From NCBI GenBank assembly GCA_018715595.1, contig DVLI01000008.1, forward strand, positions 1 to 64,000: 64,000 nt of DNA, in the 5' to 3' direction. Both the position numbers and the translations under genes were made by a program. The notes under the pieces are model-generated. The model did no database searches and was not told the DNA's origin. It worked only from the letters and a program-made list of their open reading frames with translations. The stretch is from Candidatus Caccoplasma merdavium. GTDB taxonomy: Bacteria; Bacteroidota; Bacteroidia; Bacteroidales; UBA11471. How positions within the stretch are numbered: the stretch's first letter is position 1; each line of letters opens with the position of its first letter. Of this stretch, positions 1 to 8,064 are shown in pieces.

Positions 1-39
1 TTATGAATCCGACGCTCTAACCAACTGAGCTACCCCGCC
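1..39 (-). tRNA. tRNA-Met (CAT), 3' part outside the window
   Basis: Read on the minus strand, the acceptor 5' half GGCGGGG is followed by TA, a D stem GCTC/GAGC and an anticodon stem TCGGA with loop TTCATAA. The anticodon is CAT, so methionine. The 3' half lies beyond position 1. A -7 box lies just upstream at 95-102. The G-G start of the acceptor and the D loop fit an elongator more than an initiator, but without the 3' half this is not settled. Confidence 0.88.
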
Positions 40-94
40 ATCGACACCCGGAATGAAGTGCTTCCCGAAGGAGCCTCCCTTCCAAATGCGGGGG

Positions 95-102
95 CAAAGG
101 TA
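95..102 (-). promoter_or_regulatory. -7 box for tRNA-Met
   Basis: TACCTTTG on the minus strand matches the Bacteroidetes -7 consensus TAnnTTTG. It lies 56 bases upstream of the tRNA-Met 5' end. The same box precedes the tRNA-Val cluster at 60187-60194. Confidence 0.55.
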
Positions 103-239
103 AAACCTTTTCTTGAAATGAAAAAATTTTATCGGACAAAAAAACGCATACACCCATGAAAAAATATCCGCACCGGGTGATTAACGATTTTTTATACGGC
201 AATTCACAGAGAGAACAAGAAAGTTCGTAAGGAAATCAT

Positions 240-247
240 TATCTTTG
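240..247 (+). promoter_or_regulatory. -7 box, decides the start of the barrel gene
   Basis: TATCTTTG matches TAnnTTTG. Transcription should begin a few bases after 247. This rules out the ATG at 249 and supports the ATG at 270. Confidence 0.6.
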
Positions 248-269
248 TATGATAATAAAAACAACTCTT

Positions 270-938
270 ATGAAAAAGTCTGTAAAAACCATCTGTTTAT
301 TACTGGTTCTTCTCGGAATATCCACCCAGTCGCGCGCCGTCGATTTCAACTGGGGCGTCAAAGGCGGCATCAACCTCTCGGGCAGCAATTACAAGGGATT
401 GGCCGAAAACATCAAATATGACAACGATTGCGGATTCTTTGTAGGACCCATGGCCGAAATCAGCTTTCCGCTGGGTCTTTCCATCGATGGCTCGTTGCTC
501 TATCTGCAACGCCGCACCCACTTCACCAATACGGCCGATTATGCTTCGGTCAACTATTTCAGACACTCGCTCGACATTCCCCTGTATCTGAAATTCACCT
601 TCAACCCTTTGAAAATATTCGGCATCTATGCCGGTGTAGGCCCCTCATTCACGTTCGACTTCAAGAACGACAACCTTACCAACAAACTCTATGGTCTTGT
701 CGGCGAGGAGAACTCCCAGCCCAACGGAGCCCGACTCATCAATAACGAAAGTACGGTAAGCATGAACTTCACGGCCGGAGTCGTTCTGTTCAAGCACCTG
801 CGTGCCGGCATCAACTATCGCCTTCCGTTCGGCGGCACGGCAAAAGAGACGTTCACCGAAGGGTGGAACGACATTCTCGCCAATGATTTCAGCAGCAAAA
901 GCAACATGTGGCAACTGGTATTCAGCGTCACATTCTGA
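270..938 (+). CDS. Small outer-membrane beta-barrel protein (PorT/OMP_b-brl family)
   Basis: This 222-residue protein begins with a cleavable signal peptide (MKKSVKT, hydrophobic LLLVLLGI, then about residue 23 before VDFNWGVKGG). The mature part alternates aromatic and glycine-rich strands, such as WGVKGGINLSG near the start, and ends on F (FSVTF), the usual last residue of a barrel recognised by the BAM machinery. The length and the GVKGG start fit the eight-stranded barrel family annotated porin/PorT in Bacteroidetes. No substrate can be read from it. The upstream ATG at 249 is rejected because it sits inside the promoter. The next gene follows after 35 bases and may be cotranscribed. Confidence 0.75.
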   Translation: MKKSVKTICLLLVLLGISTQSRAVDFNWGVKGGINLSGSNYKGLAENIKYDNDCGFFVGPMAEISFPLGLSIDGSLLYLQRRTHFTNTADYASVNYFRHSLDIPLYLKFTFNPLKIFGIYAGVGPSFTFDFKNDNLTNKLYGLVGEENSQPNGARLINNESTVSMNFTAGVVLFKHLRAGINYRLPFGGTAKETFTEGWNDILANDFSSKSNMWQLVFSVTF

Positions 939-973
939 TAACCCCTCATCACATACCCGAAAACCCGCTCAAC

Positions 974-2212
974 ATGAAACGACTCCGTCATCTCTGCCTC
1001 TGCCTCACAGCCTTGTGCATCGGCACGCAACTATCAGCACAGGAAAAAACCCTCTATCTCGAAATAGGGAACCCTTGGGAACAAGACAAAACCGACTATC
1101 CGGTAGTCGTAAAAACGGCCGACCTCAAATGCAATTTTCCCATAGCCTCGGCCACGGTGTATGACGGCGAACAGGAAATCGCCTCTCAGACCGACGACCT
1201 CGACCGCGACGGCGTCGGTGACGAAATCGCCTTCCTCATCGACATGCCCGCCGGCGCCACCAAACAGTTGCGACTCGTCGTGTCGAGCCAGGAAGCCGCA
1301 CCCGACCGTTACCCCGCCCGCGTGTATGCCGACATGAAAATCTACGACAAAAGCAACAAACGCAACAAGCACCCCAAAATCAACTCCCTGAGCGTCCCGG
1401 GAACCTCCAAGGTATACAGCAACCTCTACCACCACGGGCCCGCATTTGAGTCGGAACTGGTTGCCTACCGCATCTATTTCGACCAAAAACAGACCATCGA
1501 CATCTACGGCAAATTCAACAAAGGCTTTGAAGTAGAGGCCAGCGGCTGGTACCCCGACGACAAACAACTCGCCCAGGGATTCGGCGACGACGTGCTCTTG
1601 GTAAGCGGAAGTTGCGGTGTAGGAGCCCTCAAAGGCTGGGACGCCAAAAAACAAAAGGCGATACACATTGAGCCCGTTGCCGAGCGCACCGCCACCATAT
1701 TGGCCTACGGCCCCGTGCGCACCGTGTGCCAAATGGCCGTCCGCGACTGGAAATATGGCGACAGCCGCCTCAACATGACCTGTCGCTACACCCTCTATGG
1801 CGGACACCGCGACGCACAAGTCGATGTCATCTTTGACAAGCCGTTGAACGAAGAAATTTTCTGCACCGGCGTGCAAAACGTCAAAGGCTCTCAATCATAC
1901 AGCGACCACGAAGGTCTTGTAGGCTGCTGGGGAACCCACTGGCCGGTGAACGACACCGTGAAATATGCCAAGGAAACCGTGGGTCTCGGCGCTTACCTCC
2001 CGCAGAAATACATCGTCAGCGAAATCAACGACAAGGTCAACTACCTCTATCAGGTACACGCGCCGAAACAGACCGTGATGACCTACTACATCACCTTTAC
2101 GTCGATGAAAGAGACCTTCGGATACAAGACACCCGAAGCTTGGTTCGAGCACCTGCAAACCTGGAAAACGGCTCTCGACCGTCCCTGCACCATTAAAATA
2201 AAGAAGAAATAA
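974..2212 (+). CDS. Secreted DUF4861-like protein
   Basis: This 412-residue protein starts at an ATG giving a clear signal peptide (MKRLRHLCLCLTALCIG, cleavage near QLSAQ). The mature part has features I associate with DUF4861: an early DRDGVGDEIAFLIDMPAG stretch, a WGTHWPVNDTVKYA motif around residue 330, and a C-terminal EAWFEHLQTW segment. DUF4861 proteins are often found with pectin or other acidic polysaccharide degradation genes, but their activity is not firmly known to me. The open frame extends upstream to 908, overlapping the preceding gene, but that extension lacks a signal and is unlikely. A strong terminator follows. Confidence 0.6.
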   Translation: MKRLRHLCLCLTALCIGTQLSAQEKTLYLEIGNPWEQDKTDYPVVVKTADLKCNFPIASATVYDGEQEIASQTDDLDRDGVGDEIAFLIDMPAGATKQLRLVVSSQEAAPDRYPARVYADMKIYDKSNKRNKHPKINSLSVPGTSKVYSNLYHHGPAFESELVAYRIYFDQKQTIDIYGKFNKGFEVEASGWYPDDKQLAQGFGDDVLLVSGSCGVGALKGWDAKKQKAIHIEPVAERTATILAYGPVRTVCQMAVRDWKYGDSRLNMTCRYTLYGGHRDAQVDVIFDKPLNEEIFCTGVQNVKGSQSYSDHEGLVGCWGTHWPVNDTVKYAKETVGLGAYLPQKYIVSEINDKVNYLYQVHAPKQTVMTYYITFTSMKETFGYKTPEAWFEHLQTWKTALDRPCTIKIKKK

Positions 2213-2231
2213 CGCCACACACCTCATATAA

Positions 2232-2274
2232 GACAGGCGGGAGCCAAAATAATTTTGCTCCCGCCCGTCCTTTT
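2232..2274 (+). terminator. Rho-independent terminator
   Basis: GGCGGGAGC (2236-2244) pairs with GCTCCCGCC (2257-2265). An inner CAAAA/TTTTG extends the stem and CCTTTTA follows. It ends the plus-strand pair and faces the convergent phosphatase gene. Confidence 0.8.
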
Positions 2275-2287
2275 ACCCCGGCAGCCG

Positions 2288-3127
2288 CTACAAACAATCA
2301 TTTACATACGATTGCACATCGGTGTGAAGAAGCGAAGTCGTCGCCAGCACATCATAGCCATTGACTCCGGGGAAATCCACGCCGGCAACCCCGTCAAACC
2401 ACGCCTTTCCCGCAAAATCGGTAACCACACCGCCGGCCTCCTGCAAGATGAGGATACCGGCAGCCACGTCCCACACATGCAGGGAAGGCTCGATGTAGGC
2501 ATCACAACGTCCGGCTGCCACACCGCAAATGTCCATGGCCGCCGAACCGGCAATACGCACCGCACCCACATGCCCATAAAAACGGGCCATGAGCGACGTC
2601 ATCAATGCTCCGAAACGCTCGGCATCATAAGGCAGCCCGAGATGGACATAGGCCGCCTCCACATCATCGATGGAAGAAACCGACAGGCGCACGCCGTTGA
2701 GATAAGCCCCTCCGCCCTTCCAGGCACAAAAGCACTCATCACGATTAGGCTCATAGACCACCCCCAACAGCAAGCCGGCACCACGCCCGTAAAGGGCGAT
2801 GCTCACGGCATAGGGCGACTGGTTATGAAGATAATTGGTCGTGCCGTCGAGCGGGTCGACAATCCACAAGCAAGGCTCCCCGGCATGCGAAGCCGTCGCT
2901 TCCTCGGTGATAAAACCCGAGCCGGGCAGCAACGCCGACAACGAAGCAACCAACAGACGCTCTGTCTCACGGTCGACATACGACACATAATCGTGCAAGC
3001 CCTTCTCCTCAACCCGCGACGGGTCAAAGACCTGACGTTCCTGCAACATAAATCGTCCCGCCTGACGGGCAGCCTCGGCCACCTTCTGCGTGAGATCGGC
3101 CAGCATGGCCACATCATAATTTACCAT
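2288..3127 (-). CDS. Inositol monophosphatase family protein (SuhB/CysQ-like)
   Basis: This 279-residue enzyme belongs to the Mg2+-dependent, lithium-sensitive phosphatase family. Motif 1 is DPLDGTTNY at residues 91-99, with metal ligands D91 and D94 and the upstream ITEEA around 73-77. Motif 2 is WDVAAG at 219-224, with D220. The length is normal for the family. The substrate could be inositol phosphate, fructose-1,6-bisphosphate or adenosine 3',5'-bisphosphate; the sequence does not decide. The open frame starts at 3184, but a TATCTTTG box at 3151-3158 places transcription after that, so the ATG at 3127 is used. It is transcribed alone and convergent with the DUF4861 gene. Confidence 0.85.
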   Translation of the reverse strand: MVNYDVAMLADLTQKVAEAARQAGRFMLQERQVFDPSRVEEKGLHDYVSYVDRETERLLVASLSALLPGSGFITEEATASHAGEPCLWIVDPLDGTTNYLHNQSPYAVSIALYGRGAGLLLGVVYEPNRDECFCAWKGGGAYLNGVRLSVSSIDDVEAAYVHLGLPYDAERFGALMTSLMARFYGHVGAVRIAGSAAMDICGVAAGRCDAYIEPSLHVWDVAAGILILQEAGGVVTDFAGKAWFDGVAGVDFPGVNGYDVLATTSLLHTDVQSYVNDCL

Positions 3128-3150
3128 AACATCCGTATTAAGATTGAAAA

Positions 3151-3158
3151 CAAAGATA
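3151..3158 (-). promoter_or_regulatory. -7 box for the phosphatase gene
   Basis: The minus strand reads TATCTTTG, a full match to TAnnTTTG, 24 bases before the chosen ATG. It excludes longer starts. Confidence 0.6.
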
Positions 3159-3297
3159 GAAAATTTCCCCAAAGTCCGGCACAAAGACTACGAGAAAAAA
3201 AGCAAAAAAATGAAATAAAAGAAGTGACTTTTTCTCCAAAATCTCAGTTGCAGGCCAACTTTTTTCACCCGTTTTTTTTTTTTTGAAAAAGATGTTC

Positions 3298-3305
3298 TAT
3301 ATTTG
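3298..3305 (+). promoter_or_regulatory. -7 box for the exbB-tonB operon
   Basis: TATATTTG lies just after a run of 13 T residues (3272-3284). If this is the operon promoter, the leader before exbB is about 250 bases, which is long. Confidence 0.5.
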
Positions 3306-3562
3306 AGCCATATTTTCGAGACAAAAGACCGAGAAAAAACTGAGCACAGTAAATGTCCATACCATGTAACACAATCATACATAAAGAATTGACCACCTAA
3401 ATAATGGCTTGAAAGTTTACGTTTCGACCACAAACGACTTGTGCAAACCAGTCTCAGAAATGCCGATTCGGGAATGGACAGCGAAAGATGAATAACTAAA
3501 CCACAAAAAAAGAACATAAAAACTTCACAAAAACTGTAAACCAATTAAAAGACTCTTTTATT
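3306..3562 (+). other. Long untranslated leader before exbB
   Basis: This stretch has no gene that I can support. A 118-residue frame on the opposite strand lacks any recognisable feature. The sequence is A-rich near 3500-3562. I do not recognise a riboswitch class. Confidence 0.35.
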
Positions 3563-4399
3563 ATGGAGACAAAACAACCCAAAGCAAAAAAAGCCAAGAA
3601 AGAATCGAAAGGATTCCGTGGTATTGAATCAGCATTCCTCGTAATCGTGGTATGTTTCATCATCGCCGTGTGCATCTATGTATTTGTACTCGGTGACGTA
3701 TCTCACTTTACCGACGCCACCAAGTCAGAGCCCAAACCCGGTGACCTGTTGGGAACCATCTACAAAGGAGGTGTCATCGTGCCTGTGCTGCAAACCCTCT
3801 TGCTCACCGTATTGGTATTGAGTATCGAGCGTGCATTTGCCATCATGACCGCCAAAGGAACCGGCAGCCTCACCAAATTTGTCGTTAACGTAAAGACCGC
3901 TCTTGCTGCCAATGACTTGGCCAAAGCCCAAGAACTTTGCGACAAACAAAAAGGTTCGGTAGGTAGCGTCGTAACTTCGGCCTTGAAAAAATATGCCGAA
4001 ATGGAGAACAACACCGAATTGACCAAAGAACAAAAACTGGCCAGCATTCAAAAAGAGGTAGAAGAAGCCACCGCTCTCGAACTTCCGACCTTGGAAATGA
4101 ACCTTGCCGTTATCGCCACCATGACGACCCTCGGTACCCTCGTCGGACTTCTCGGTACTGTGCTCGGTATGATCCGTTCGTTCGCCGCTCTTGCCACCGC
4201 AACCGGTGCTCCCGACTCGGTAGCCCTCTCGACCGGTATTTCCGAGGCCCTTGTAAATACCGCCTTCGGTATCGCCACCGGTGCCTGCGCTGTAATCTCT
4301 TACAACTTCTTCACCAGCAAAATCGACAAAATCACCTACGCTATCGACGAAGTAGGCTTCTCAATCGTACAATCTTACGCCGCTAACCACAGCAAGTAA
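3563..4399 (+). CDS. exbB: ExbB/TolQ/MotA-family proton channel
   Basis: This 278-residue inner-membrane protein is the channel half of the motor that energises TonB. A basic N-terminus (KAKKAKKESK) precedes a first membrane segment near residues 25-46. A second membrane segment lies near 68-90. A cytoplasmic loop follows, with two conserved long helices at about 170-205 (VIATMTTLGTLVGLLGTVLGMI) and 220-255. The TLGTLVGLLGTVLGM block is the family hallmark. It has an extra N-terminal membrane helix compared with E. coli ExbB, common in Bacteroidetes. It is the first gene of an operon with two exbD genes and tonB, spaced 23, 23 and 22 bases apart. Confidence 0.93.
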   Translation: METKQPKAKKAKKESKGFRGIESAFLVIVVCFIIAVCIYVFVLGDVSHFTDATKSEPKPGDLLGTIYKGGVIVPVLQTLLLTVLVLSIERAFAIMTAKGTGSLTKFVVNVKTALAANDLAKAQELCDKQKGSVGSVVTSALKKYAEMENNTELTKEQKLASIQKEVEEATALELPTLEMNLAVIATMTTLGTLVGLLGTVLGMIRSFAALATATGAPDSVALSTGISEALVNTAFGIATGACAVISYNFFTSKIDKITYAIDEVGFSIVQSYAANHSK

Positions 4400-4422
4400 T
4401 TAACTTCCGAAACTGTACGATT

Positions 4423-5043
4423 ATGCCAAAAGTAAAAGTAAAAAGGAAGAGTACCGCCATCGATATGACCGCGATGAGCGACGTAACCGTGCTTCTGCTT
4501 ACTTTCTTCATGCTGACGTCGACTTTCGTTGAACCCGAGCCCGTACAAATTGCCGTACCGTCCTCTGTTTCGGAAATCAAAATCCCCGAAACCAACGTAC
4601 TGCAAATATTAGTAGAATCGAACGGACGCATTTTTATGGGAACCGACCCGGGTATGCGAGTACCGATGTTGCAAGAAGTAGCAGCCGAATACGGTTATGA
4701 ATTTACCGACCAAGAATTGGCCACCTTCCAAGCATCAGATTACTTCGGCGTACCTATTGCACAAATGAAATCGTTGCTCAACCTGCCTTTTGACTCTCAA
4801 ACAGAGGTCATGGTAAAACAGGGAACCGGTATTCCTATCGATACCACGGCCAACCCCTCCAACGAATTCAAGGCATGGGTAAAAGCCGCCCGTAAAACCA
4901 ACCGAGATATGCGCATCGCGATAAAAGCCGCACAGAACACGCCTTACTCCGAAATACACAAGGTAATGTCGTCTCTGCAAGACTTGCGCGAAAACCGCTA
5001 TAACCTGATCACCACGCTGAAAAGTGTCTCCGGCGATTTTTAA
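4423..5043 (+). CDS. exbD: ExbD-type biopolymer transport protein (first copy)
   Basis: This 206-residue protein is anchored by one N-terminal membrane helix (about 21-38). The proton-carrying aspartate is D20 in TAMSDVTVLLLTFFM. The rest is a periplasmic domain. At 206 residues it is longer than E. coli ExbD (about 140), with an insert between the membrane helix and the C-terminal fold. The C-terminal half keeps the ExbD pattern (IAIKAAQNTPYSEIHKVMSSLQ). It pairs with the second ExbD just downstream, and the two may form a heterodimer inside the ExbB pentamer. Confidence 0.92.
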   Translation: MPKVKVKRKSTAIDMTAMSDVTVLLLTFFMLTSTFVEPEPVQIAVPSSVSEIKIPETNVLQILVESNGRIFMGTDPGMRVPMLQEVAAEYGYEFTDQELATFQASDYFGVPIAQMKSLLNLPFDSQTEVMVKQGTGIPIDTTANPSNEFKAWVKAARKTNRDMRIAIKAAQNTPYSEIHKVMSSLQDLRENRYNLITTLKSVSGDF

Positions 5044-5066
5044 TAACTGTTAGAATGTAAGAAATT

Positions 5067-5735
5067 ATGGCAGAAGTAGAACAAAAAGACTCCGGCGGCA
5101 AGAAAAAAGGTAAACAGAAAAAAATGAACATTCGCGTCGACTTTACCCCTATGGTCGACATGAACATGTTGCTTCTTACCTTCTTTATGCTCTGTACCTC
5201 CATGAGCAAACCTCAGACGATGGAAATCAGTATGCCGTCTAACGATAAAACGCTGACAGAGCAAGAACGCGACAAAGTAGCCGCATCTCGTGCTATTACC
5301 CTCATTCTCGGCAGCAACGACCGAGTGTACTACTACTCGGGAGAGCCCAACTATGAAGACTGGACCTCTCTGCAAGAGACCACCTACAAGGACGACGGTC
5401 TCCGTGCCATGTTGCTCTACCGCAACCAGGAAGTAGTATCGCAGATCAGAGAGCTGAAAAAAGAGAAAATAGACACCAAGATGTCCGATGAAGAATACGA
5501 CAAGAGAGCCGCTGAAATCAAAGATTCCAAAACCGCTCCCATCGTCATCATCAAAGCTACCGACGACGCCACCTACAAAAACCTCATCGACGCCCTCGAC
5601 GAAATGCACATTTGCAGCATCAACCGCTATGCCATCGTCGATATAGCCGAAGGCGACGAATGGTTGGTAGAAAACTACGAGAAGAAAGGTGAACTCACCA
5701 ATCAAATCGACCGCGATCAAATGCAACAACAATAA
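5067..5735 (+). CDS. exbD: ExbD-type biopolymer transport protein (second copy)
   Basis: This 222-residue protein has a very basic start (KKKGKQKKMN). The proton-carrying aspartate is D31 in FTPMVDMNMLLLTFFML, followed by one membrane helix. The periplasmic part (about 55-215) contains a charged, helix-prone region around 125-155 (ELKKEKIDTKMSDEEYDKRA) before the ExbD fold. Sequence identity with the first ExbD is low outside the membrane helix, so the two are probably specialised and not a recent duplication. Confidence 0.92.
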   Translation: MAEVEQKDSGGKKKGKQKKMNIRVDFTPMVDMNMLLLTFFMLCTSMSKPQTMEISMPSNDKTLTEQERDKVAASRAITLILGSNDRVYYYSGEPNYEDWTSLQETTYKDDGLRAMLLYRNQEVVSQIRELKKEKIDTKMSDEEYDKRAAEIKDSKTAPIVIIKATDDATYKNLIDALDEMHICSINRYAIVDIAEGDEWLVENYEKKGELTNQIDRDQMQQQ

Positions 5736-5757
5736 TTCACATTAAACTCGAACGAAA

Positions 5758-6582
5758 ATGGCAAAAATAGATTTAACTTCGAAAGATTGGTGTGAATTGA
5801 TTTTCAAAGATCGCAACAAAGCGTACGGTGCCTATGACATGCGTCTCGACACCCCCAAACGTCACAACATGGCCACCCTCATCGTGGTTATCGCCGTGAT
5901 TTTGGTTATCACGCTCCCGATGTTGATAAAGTTCATCACACCCGAAAGAGAAAATAAAATCGTTGTAAACGAGGTAACCACGCTGGCCAAACTGCCCGAA
6001 GCCGAAATCAAACGCAACGAAGAGTTGCGCCCCATGATGAAGCCGACGACACCGCCGCCCCCCTTGAAGAGTACCATCAAATTTACCGCCCCCGTCATCA
6101 AGAAAGACGAAGAGGTAGGTGAAGAGGACGAAATCAAGTCGCAAGACGAACTGGCTGCCCGTGGTAATGTAGCCATCTCTATCGCCGACGTAAAAGGTAA
6201 CGACGAAATCGACGGCCAAGACATCGCCGACTTCAAAGATTTCGTAGCCCCCGAAGTCGAAGAAGAGGAAGTCTACATCATCGTAGAGCAAATGCCTGGT
6301 TTCCCCGGTGGAGAAGAAGCCCTGATGAAATACATCAGAGACAACATGGAATATCCTGCCATGGCCATCGAAAGAGGCATCGAAGGCCGCGTTACCGTGC
6401 GCTTCGTTGTAGACAAAGACGGTTATGTAAGAGACGTTACGGTAATCCGTGGCGTACACGAACTGCTCGACCGCGAAGCCGTGCGTGTGATACAAAGCCT
6501 CCCGCGCTGGAACCCCGGTAAACAAAACGGTGTTGCCGTGGCTGTTTACTACAACGTACCTGTAAACTTCACCTTGAACTAA
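5758..6582 (+). CDS. tonB: TonB energy transducer
   Basis: This 274-residue protein begins with a cytoplasmic stretch typical of Bacteroidetes TonB (SKDWCELIFKDRNKAYGAYD). One membrane helix lies at about 40-61, followed by a short proline-rich stretch (PTTPPPPLK, near 99-107) and an acidic linker. The C-terminal TonB domain spans about 180-274 (MPGFPGGEEALMKYI, then YPAMAIERGIEGRVTVRFVV). It ends PVNFTLN. It carries proton-motive energy from ExbB/ExbD to outer-membrane receptors such as the SusC proteins near 33 and 42 kb. It is last in the core operon and is followed by a strong terminator. Confidence 0.93.
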   Translation: MAKIDLTSKDWCELIFKDRNKAYGAYDMRLDTPKRHNMATLIVVIAVILVITLPMLIKFITPERENKIVVNEVTTLAKLPEAEIKRNEELRPMMKPTTPPPPLKSTIKFTAPVIKKDEEVGEEDEIKSQDELAARGNVAISIADVKGNDEIDGQDIADFKDFVAPEVEEEEVYIIVEQMPGFPGGEEALMKYIRDNMEYPAMAIERGIEGRVTVRFVVDKDGYVRDVTVIRGVHELLDREAVRVIQSLPRWNPGKQNGVAVAVYYNVPVNFTLN

Positions 6583-6601
6583 CAAGAAACCTTTCATTTA
6601 C

Positions 6602-6633
6602 AAAAGCCCTGCCCTTTCGGCAGGGCTTTTTTT
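6602..6633 (+). terminator. Rho-independent terminator after tonB
   Basis: AGCCCTGCC (6605-6613) and GGCAGGGCT (6619-6627) form a 9-bp stem with a 5-base loop, followed by a run of T. Confidence 0.88.
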
Positions 6634-6760
6634 GCAGAAAAATTCAAAACAAGAGACAAAAACAGCAGTCAACGAGCAAAAACAAAAGATTTTTTTACCG
6701 AAACACTGAAATCTTAAACATAAGTAACACCGAAATATTTCACAGGCCAAATTATTTCCC

Positions 6761-6768
6761 TATCTTTG
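6761..6768 (+). promoter_or_regulatory. -7 box for the small membrane protein/pstS unit
   Basis: TATCTTTG lies 66 bases before the ATG at 6835. With the terminator after tonB, it makes the downstream three genes a separate transcription unit. Confidence 0.55.
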
Positions 6769-6834
6769 AGGGCTCTAAAAGAAAGAAACGCCTTTCATTA
6801 GAGAAAACTTTACCCAAAACCTGAACATCGGGAA

Positions 6835-7071
6835 ATGAACGAAGAACTCAACAGCAACAAAGAGGAAGCAATTTCCAAACCCAAAAGAAGCCGCGTAGGT
6901 TACCTGTTTGGCATCATCATGCTGGTCATATACCTCACCATGGCCTACATGCTGGCATTCACGCCTTTCTTTGAAAACTCCCTCGAAAACCCGGCCGTCC
7001 GTTACACTTTCGCCGCCGTATTTGCCACTTACGCCATTTTCCGCGGATACAGGTTTATCAAAGGTCAATAA
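6835..7071 (+). CDS. Small two-helix membrane protein
   Basis: This 78-residue protein has a charged N-terminus (NSNKEEAISKPKRSR). Two hydrophobic segments lie near 22-43 (GYLFGIIMLVIYLTMAYML) and 55-72. I do not recognise a named family. Its place between tonB and a pstS-like gene, 14 bases from the latter, suggests it belongs to the same envelope module. It could be a small partner of the substrate-binding lipoprotein or TPR protein; this is inference. Confidence 0.7.
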   Translation: MNEELNSNKEEAISKPKRSRVGYLFGIIMLVIYLTMAYMLAFTPFFENSLENPAVRYTFAAVFATYAIFRGYRFIKGQ

Positions 7072-7085
7072 CAAGGAGGCCCGAC

Positions 7086-8036
7086 ATGAGACTTACCACC
7101 CTGCTTCTACTCTGCTGCGCGCTTACCCTCGGCAGTTGCAACCGCAACAAACAAGGCCAAGGCAGCACGCTGGAAAACACCACGACTTCGGGGGTCATCA
7201 CCATCTGTGTCGATGAGACCCTCAAACCCATCATCGAAGAAGAAATCGAAGTCTTCGAAGGGCTCTACCCCAAAGCCAACATCATACCCATATACACGAC
7301 CGAGGTTGAGGCATTCAACCAGCTCTTCAACGACAGCGTAAAACTCATTGTCGCCACCCGTTCGCTGAGCGAAGAAGAAATCAATGCCCTGCAAGCCAAC
7401 AGCCTCTACCCCAAAATATCGAAAGTGGCCATCGACGGTGTCGCCCTCATCTGCCACCGCAACAACCCCGACTCGCTCGTGACCATGGAGCAGTTGCATG
7501 ACATCTTCACGGGCAAGACCACACGCTGGGACCAACTCGACCCCAAATCCCGCATGGGGGAAATCGAAGTGGTCTTCGACAACACCAGTTCGAGCACCGT
7601 ACGGTACGTCATCGAGAAAATCAACAAAGGAGCCGAGCTCAAAGGGAACATCAAGGCCACCCAAACCAATGAAGGGGTTATCGACTATGTAGCCAACGTA
7701 CCCAACGCCATCGGAGTCATCGGGTCGAACTGGATAGGAAACGACAACGACACAACCAATCTGTCGTTCAACGACAACATTCAGGTCATGCTCATCAGCT
7801 CCGATCCGCTCGCTTTCAACGGAAACAGCTACCAACCCTACCAAGCCTATTTGGCCATGGAGCTTTACCCGCTGAGTCGTGAAATATACATGATATGCAC
7901 ATCGAACCGCAACAGTCTGCCCTACGGGTTCACCTCGTTTGTCAGCTCCGACAAAGGCCAGCGTATCATTCTTAAATCGGGAATCCTGCCCGCCCGCCAA
8001 CCCCTGCGGGTCGTCAACGTGAGAGAGAACTTATAA
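7086..8036 (+). CDS. PstS-like phosphate-binding lipoprotein
   Basis: This 316-residue protein has a lipoprotein signal with lipobox LGSC (C18). The mature part is a two-lobed type 2 periplasmic binding protein: ITICVDETLKPIIEEEIEVF at the first strand, KLIVATRSLSEEE, HDIFTGKTTRWDQL and NTSSSTVRYVIEKI (phosphate-loop-like). No pstC, pstA or pstB lies nearby, so it may not feed a classical ABC importer. Context beside TonB/ExbBD points to a role with an outer-membrane transport system. A phosphate ligand is likely by family but unproved. Confidence 0.82.
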   Translation: MRLTTLLLLCCALTLGSCNRNKQGQGSTLENTTTSGVITICVDETLKPIIEEEIEVFEGLYPKANIIPIYTTEVEAFNQLFNDSVKLIVATRSLSEEEINALQANSLYPKISKVAIDGVALICHRNNPDSLVTMEQLHDIFTGKTTRWDQLDPKSRMGEIEVVFDNTSSSTVRYVIEKINKGAELKGNIKATQTNEGVIDYVANVPNAIGVIGSNWIGNDNDTTNLSFNDNIQVMLISSDPLAFNGNSYQPYQAYLAMELYPLSREIYMICTSNRNSLPYGFTSFVSSDKGQRIILKSGILPARQPLRVVNVRENL

Positions 8037-8064
8037 GATAAAAAAAACACAAGAAGAATTTATT

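Noticed and set aside
3188..3544. 118-codon minus-strand frame opposite the exbB leader
   Set aside because: No recognisable domain or promoter, phenylalanine/lysine-rich from the T13 run, and it overlaps the plus-strand promoter region.
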